Of a DNA stretch of 64,000 nucleotides, positions 58,081 through 64,000 are shown one piece after another. Within the stretch, counting starts at the first letter, position 1. Each line of letters opens with the position of its first letter. The notes under the pieces were generated by a model. The model searched no databases and was not told the origin of the DNA. It was given only the letters and a program-made list of their open reading frames with translations. Both the position numbers and the translations under genes were made by a program. This DNA is from Cepaea nemoralis (Eukaryota; Mollusca; Gastropoda; Stylommatophora; Helicidae): contig JACEFZ010017670.1 of the NCBI GenBank assembly GCA_014155875.1, positions 257,501 through 321,500 on the forward strand. The letters are read 5' to 3'.

Positions 58081-58600
58081 TGCATCTAGCTGCCTTTGAA
58101 CCTCTGGTCTTTTCTTCCCTCACTCTACTATAACTCCTATCTTGGTCTACCCTGTTGGTTCAAGTTTATAATGGCTGTGGTTTGTTTTATGTTTGAATAT
58201 TGTTTGGTCTCTTGCTTTTTGTTTATTCGTCTATGTGCTCTTGCTGCTTTTTGCTGCGTCTTCCGTTCTCTTCTTGGATTTTGTCTCTTGTTGGGCTCTT
58301 CTTCTTGTCTTTACTAAAGCCCTGAAAGGTGGTAAGTGTATTCTTTCTTGGCTCGCTTCTTAGGTGTTTCAGTATCTTTACTGTCGATCCCGTGACTCAC
58401 TCCCTACGATTGAAGTGGGACCCATGAGGTCTTTGGTAATAACTAATCTAACTCGTTACTTCAGTTATAACGTTTTTTGTCGTCACATGGGCTCTACTGC
58501 TATTGGTACCTGTATATCCGCTTGCATTGTCCTCACGTGATGCAGTTATTCTGCTCTCCTGCTTCGTACTTCTGACACAACCTTGAGTTTCGACGGACTG
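58081..58600. other. Mixed interval inside the pyrimidine region
   Basis: More balanced bases; no feature recognised. Confidence 0.4.
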
Positions 58601-60580
58601 CTTTCATAGTTGACTTTTTGCTTTACTCCTTTTTCTATGTCTATTTTCTTTGCCTTAAATTCGTCTAACTCCCTACCCGGTCGTCCCTTGGCCGTGCTTC
58701 ATCCTTTGAAGGACCCTTCCTTCGCCATGACATTCTCCGTACCTCCGCGCGTAGCTGCCTGGCAGTCAGTCCGCCTCTGCATCCACCTCTCCCGTCCCCC
58801 CCCCCTCCCTCCCTTTCACCTCTCTCTTCGCTACTGCAATAACTCCTTTTCTCTTCCCTCGCCTCGGCACCTCTATTCTTTCCGGTTCCCGCCTCTTCTC
58901 TCTACACCCCCCGTCCCTTTCCCTTCTCTTCTCTCCTGGCTTGTCTTCCCCTCCGTTTTCTCTCTTCTACTTCCTCTTCCACTCTCCTGCCCTTCTTTGG
59001 TCTCCTCTGCGTCCTCTCCCTTCTTGGTGACTTTCCCTCTCTCCTCTGATCTCTTCACTCCTCCTCCCTCCCCCTGATCTTTGTCTCACTTTCTCTCCTC
59101 TCCAATACCCCGTCCCCCTCTCTCTCTCTCTTTCTTCAGCATTTAAACCTGTTCCTCCTTGCTCTCTCTTTCTTCTTGTTCCTTCCTTTGCTTTTTTGTC
59201 CTACTTCTTCTTTCGTCTCCATTCGTCTTTTACCCTTTCCTTTTCTTCTCCCTTTCTCTCTTCTTCTCCTTTCCCTTTCCCTCTCCTCCCCTTGCTCTCC
59301 CTTTCCTCTTCTCCCTGCTCTCTCGTTTTCCGCTCTTCTGTTCTCTCCATTTTCCCTCTCTTCCTCTTTCTCTTCTTCTTTTTTCTTTCTTTTCTCCCTC
59401 TCTTCCTTTTCCTTTCTCTATTTCTCTCTTCCCTTCCTAAGTCTCTCTTTTTACTCTTCTTTCTCCTTCTCTTCCTCCTCTCCTTCCGTTTGTCTCTCCC
59501 CTCCACCTCGTCCTCTCGTCCTTCCTCGTTCGGCCTCCTTCTGCCCCCCTCTTCGTCGGCCTTCCCCCTCCTTCTCCCTTCCTCTTTCCGTCTCCGTTCT
59601 TGTCCTTCTTCCCCCGTCTTTATATCTTCCCCTCGTGCCTTTCCCCTGGTCTCTCTCTGTCCTTCCTTCTCTCTCACGCTCTCTCTTTTGGCTCGACTCT
59701 TGCTCCTCCTCCCCTCTCTCCCTCTAACTTCTTTCTTTCCTCCTTCCCTTCTTTCTCTCCTTTTCCCGCTTTCCTCTATATTTCCTTCTCTTCTCTCGCT
59801 ACCCCTCTTCACCTTTTCCTTTCTTCTCTCTTTTCTTCCTTCCCTTCCCTTGCGTTTGCTTGCTTATCTTCCTCTTCTCCTCTCCTCTCCTATCGTTCTC
59901 CTGTCTCTACTTCTCCTTCTCTCTGCCCCGGTCCTGTCTCGGCCTCATCTTACTCTTCTCACTATCCTACTCTTCTTCCCACTATCCGCAACGCTTCGCG
60001 CCTCTCTTCTCATTTCCTTCTGCTCTCTCGCGCTCTTTGCAATGACTAATTTTCCGTCTCCGCATCTTACTCTTCTGAGGCGACGTCCTTTTCTGTCATA
60101 GCGATGCTCTCTCTCCACTACTACTTTCTCCTCCGTCTAATGCTTCTTCCGCTTTCCGCCATCTACTATACATCGCACCATGCTACCACTTCCTTTCATC
60201 TCTTCCCCCCCTCCTCTCCCCCTTGCTTCTCTCCTCCCCTCTCTTTCTTCCTCTTTACTCTTTTCGAATTTCCCCTTCCTTTACTCTTTTCCTCATCCGT
60301 TTCTTGAGCCTTCCTCCTCTTTCTCCCTGCTCTCTTTTCTCGCTTCTTGTCTCTTCCTTTCTCCCCTCTTCCTTCTCCCTATTTAGCCTCAATCGGGGTA
60401 GCCTCCCCTCCCCGCTTGACCTCTCCTCACGACTCTTCCCTCAACCCTCCCTCCCACTCCCACTAAACCTGGGTAGCACACATCCTCTCTAAAGCCCTCC
60501 GTCTTCGCTGACTCTGTCCCCCGTCCCCTCCCTCCCTCTCCCTCCCCGCTTCCGGCTCGGGCTTGACTTACCCCGCCCAC
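58601..60580 (+). repeat. Polypyrimidine stretch, CT-rich, about 2 kb
   Basis: Nearly continuous C/T with sparse G and A, without a clear repeat unit. Frames of up to 301 codons (59196-60101) are Leu/Ser/Pro/Phe only, and the opposite frame is Arg/Glu/Lys/Gly only. Both follow from composition. Confidence 0.8.
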
Positions 60581-60969
60581 CGGAAATCATTCCCTTCGTA
60601 TCGCTTTGGGCACCTTCCGTGCCGCCCTCGGCTCTTTCCACACGCCTGTCTACCCATCGGTTAAAGCTACCACCTCCTCAACCACGTTGTGTTGGCTCTC
60701 TGCAATAATCGCGGGGCCGCACTACCGATGCTCCCACCCTCGTGCATGGTATAGGTTCTCCCCCGACCCTGTTCGTCTGCGGTTATCCTCGAGGCTCATT
60801 TCGTGTCAACCTCCCCGCCGATAGGAGAACTCTCGACAGCTACAGCTGGTCCAACCGCTTATGCCGTCGTGCTTTAACTCCTCGTACCAGTCCCTAAACT
60901 CACAGTCTCCCACTGCATGCGCTCCCTGCGTGGATCTCCTGCTCCCCCATTCCCCGTCGACTCATGATC

Positions 60970-61650
60970 TTACGCCAAAATTCTCCCTCCTAGTTAAGTC
61001 GGTTACCCCTCCCCCTCCCCCCCCCCCTCCCCCTCCCCGTCCATTTTCTCCCCCCCTCTCCCACTCTATCACGGTCCTCCATCCTCTCTCCCCTCTGCCT
61101 CCCCACCTCTCCCCCCCCTCGCTCTCCCCCCCCTCCCACCCTCCCTCCCGCCCCCCCCCCCTCTCCTCCATACCTCCCCCCTCACATCTTCCCGCTCCCC
61201 CCGCCCACTATCACCCCCCTCACGCGAGGCCCGCTGACACACTTCCGCTCCCTGCCGTTCGGGTACTCAGATACCACTTTGCGTCCTCCGGTCTCCCCAC
61301 CCCCCCTCACTACTCTACTTCTCTCCACCCCACCACCGCCCCCTCTCCCCTCGTCCCACCCCCTCACCTCATCACCCCTCTCTCCTCCCTCACCTCTCTC
61401 TCCCGTCCTCCCCTCGCCCCTCTCTCGACTTCTCCTCCTCCCCCTCTCCGTCTCCTCTCCTACCCGGATCTCTCCTCCACCCAAAGCCCAACTGCATCCG
61501 TCTGCCCTCGTCCACTTCCCGTCTGACGACTCACGTCCGGACTCTCTGTAACTCCACTCATCGCCCCTTCGCGCACCATCATCAGGTCTCGATCTCTCTC
61601 AGGGCCACTCTCCTCCCCCTCCCTCTGTCTCCGCTTCCCTACGGCCTACG
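60970..61650 (+). repeat. C-rich polypyrimidine stretch
   Basis: Long C runs (for example 61011-61040) in CCCTCC-type sequence. The minus strand has many runs of four or more G and could form quadruplexes. The Pro/Ser frames of up to 221 codons are artefacts. Confidence 0.8.
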
Positions 61651-61899
61651 CCCTGGGAAACCGCCCGTCTAAAAACACCTCTTCGATAGCACATAAAAAC
61701 CCCTTTAGTCATATTCCGAGTTCTGAGGGTTCTCGGGCCTCCTCCCCCTCGAAAACTGTCAATAGTTATGCCCCCACTGCACGTTCCCTCCATACTTCTC
61801 CTCGAGCGTCCGTCCGGCGGCCTCACGTCTCCTGCCGTCTATCTCGTACTTTCTCCTTCTCTCTCCTCTCCCTCCTCCTCTTTCCCTCGCAACTTATTT

Positions 61900-64000
61900 T
61901 ACTACATCAAACGGGTTCATTTATTGATTTATCCAGGGTCAGCCGGTACATGCATTCGTTTGTGTGGGTTATTAGTTGATCTACCTGTGAGTATTTCGTG
62001 ACCTATACTCTGGTCTAACGAGGATCAGGGCGTAACTATAGTGTATCGAGAGATACCATGGCGCTTGGCGGGATGCCCCCGCCCCTCCCGTGCCCACCAG
62101 TATTTGCGAATGGTAGATCCGCCTGCGCCCTCTTCATAGCTCTGCCCATAGTAGGTGTAACGTCCGTAGCGAGCGATGCACTGTGACGGCATACCAAGCT
62201 CTTGATCCAGAAAGTACTCTGGGACTCTCCGTTCCACGTAATATTTAATGAATCGCATGGTCGTACTCCGAACTCGCTTACTAGGCAGCTACGTAGATCA
62301 GATATGTACCCGTAGCAGTCATTTATTTGTAACGACGCTAGATCCGAGCTGCTCCCAACTCTCCACTATATAACACTTAGCAACAAGTGATAGAATAAGC
62401 GATAGTTAGGGGCCTGTCTTCGTCTGATAGAGTCGAGGTTAAAGCAAAGACGACCAGAAAACATTTTTTAGTTCAAGAAACATAAAACAGAAAATCACCC
62501 ATCATGCACAACAATATAAATTTATACAACGTGATGACGGCGGATGCTCTTTTTGGCCGTAATACGAGATTGTCGAACCTTCGGTTTGTGTGGTCAAGAA
62601 ACCAGTCAGTTTATCCATACGCATCGCATGAAGTCATTTGCGTTAGATTATCTTAGTCCTCTGGTAGTTGCTCACAAAGATACGGAGCAGATGTTAGGGG
62701 AGTAAGGTCGTAAGTGTGTGCATGTTAATACTTTACCTTTCTGTGCGTGCACTTTCGGGATTAATACAAGCGACACTCAAACGATTCCGAAAAATTTTCA
62801 AGGACCAAACCTGGGGCCATGCTGGGACTTCAATTCACGAGGGCCTCGTGGTCCGGACATCGGGAAGTGAAATGTCTTCTGGTGTGGTGATCAACCAAAG
62901 GACCCCGAGTGACTAGTGCAAGGTTACAGATGTATTTCCTTGAAGATGCGGCCAAGCTCCACCAATGTTAATGCCTCTTGTGTTCAAGCATGAGAATAGT
63001 AAATCTTTAAAGGGATATCAAATTTCCCCCCGACTGCCAACCCTAGTTAAAATCGAAGCGTATTGGGAGAAGTAGTCAATCTTCGTGGGCTCAGAAACTG
63101 CCACTTTCCGTTAATGTGTATGTTAGGGCAATCTACCTTCAATAGTCTGTGTCGGCAACTATAGACGATGACCATAACGAGTGACTGGGGTGGTTGTTTC
63201 GGCGTACACTACTTTAAAGACTGTCAAACGTGGTCCGTACCACTGCTCTGTACAACCAAATAAAAAACTCATTGTCTTATCTATCATAGCTATAGAGATT
63301 ATGGCTACGCTAGCATATAACCCAAATACAACTACTCAGTGAGAAGGATGCGACCCCATTCTGTGCCTTCCTCCTAGCTGAATGCAGAAAGTAGGAAATC
63401 AAGGCGTCTGTGCGCTGTGACTTTACGAAAGACTCCATATTGTAATAAAGTTGACACTACGCATATGTACGCTATATAGTAAGAGCAAGAAAGAGTGTTG
63501 TTGTCAATGAATACGCAATCTCGTGCGCCAACAGCACCTGCAAGGCACGTCGTTGTCCAGTGAAAAGAACCATGTAGCCGGGGAGAACCAAAGGAGAAAT
63601 TCAGGTTTAAATCCATCTCTTGCCCTAGTCTGGTGGAACACAACACCCATGTGTTATCCAGAGTTCACTCTTCGGACCATACTAGAGGACTTAAATACCG
63701 ACTATGTCTCCCATAGCGTGTGTGTAGCTTGCGCTGTGCGGCTAGTCCATACCGGTATAGAAATGAGCATTGGGAATAAGGCCAAACCAACTTCGACTAA
63801 AGTAACTAATTTAACACCCTATACTATGCCATTTCTCTACCCCTTTCTTGTGAATATGGTTAGCTTATTATTTCAGGAAATGTACGATACATTCGTCATC
63901 ATTCCTTTTAAATCTATTACCTAGCACCAATTAGTATTTCTTCTGCGGTTACCAAGTGCACCTGCATTTAGGAGTTCGCTCGTCCTAGAACGCGTCTTTT
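61900..64000. other. Balanced sequence, no recognisable feature
   Basis: Base composition returns to near equal within about 100 bases of 61900. I find no repeat, element end or motif-bearing frame. A 133-codon plus-strand frame at 63523-63924 has a mixed composition but no motif I know. CpG and TA pairs are frequent, and the sequence looks almost random. Confidence 0.45.

Noticed and set aside
59196..60101. 301-codon plus-strand frame
   Set aside because: Only Leu, Ser, Pro and Phe dominate; a C/T tract has few stop codons. No motif.
63523..63924. 133-codon plus-strand frame near the window end
   Set aside because: Mixed composition but no recognisable motif, in sequence that looks random.

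Overview
This window is eukaryotic and repeat-dominated. I found no convincing intact host protein-coding gene. The mix of non-LTR retrotransposons (one type with an RNase H domain), mariner, pogo and hAT elements, several tRNA-derived SINE families, long microsatellites and kilobase minisatellites fits a repeat-rich invertebrate genome. A lophotrochozoan such as a gastropod mollusc is my best guess, by general resemblance only.

Layout. 0-8 kb: a LINE 3' end, a degraded mariner with both terminal inverted repeats, a 28-bp minisatellite broken up by SINEs, and a second copy of the same LINE on the minus strand. 8.9-10.8 kb: a 35-bp minisatellite, a decayed LINE reverse transcriptase and two unexplained minus-strand reading frames. 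12-18 kb: a LINE C-terminal zinc-finger fragment, a 25-copy 28-bp minisatellite carrying a CTCF-like core, an older AT-rich satellite split by a LINE fragment with target-site duplication, and an 880-bp TTAG array. 18-22 kb: an inverted duplication and related dispersed elements. 22.4 kb: a U2 snRNA-like 5' domain on an unrelated body. 23-32 kb: SINEs, microsatellites, two LINE fragments, a pogo-type transposon with both ends and a long GAA/TTC tract.

The best-preserved mobile element is an LTR retrotransposon at 33088-39751. It has 5-bp target duplications and almost identical LTRs. Its inside has a 2.4-kb leader, a frameshifted gag-protease region and a possible integrase remnant, with no reverse transcriptase or RNase H. 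It therefore looks like a recently moved non-autonomous derivative.

40-47.7 kb: two SINEs, a hAT-type MITE with an 8-bp duplication, a 2.8-kb satellite of 53-55-bp units, another SINE, a 27-bp minisatellite and a mariner cut short at its N-terminal end. 47.7-61.9 kb: about 14 kb with strong pyrimidine bias on the plus strand, drifting from T-rich through CT-rich to C-rich and ending abruptly. I recognise no element or gene there; it is either an assembly or base-calling artefact or a very unusual composition domain. 61.9-64 kb returns to balanced composition, again with nothing recognisable.

The elements do not form a pathway. The window records repeated insertion of elements into tandem arrays and expansion of simple tails into microsatellites.
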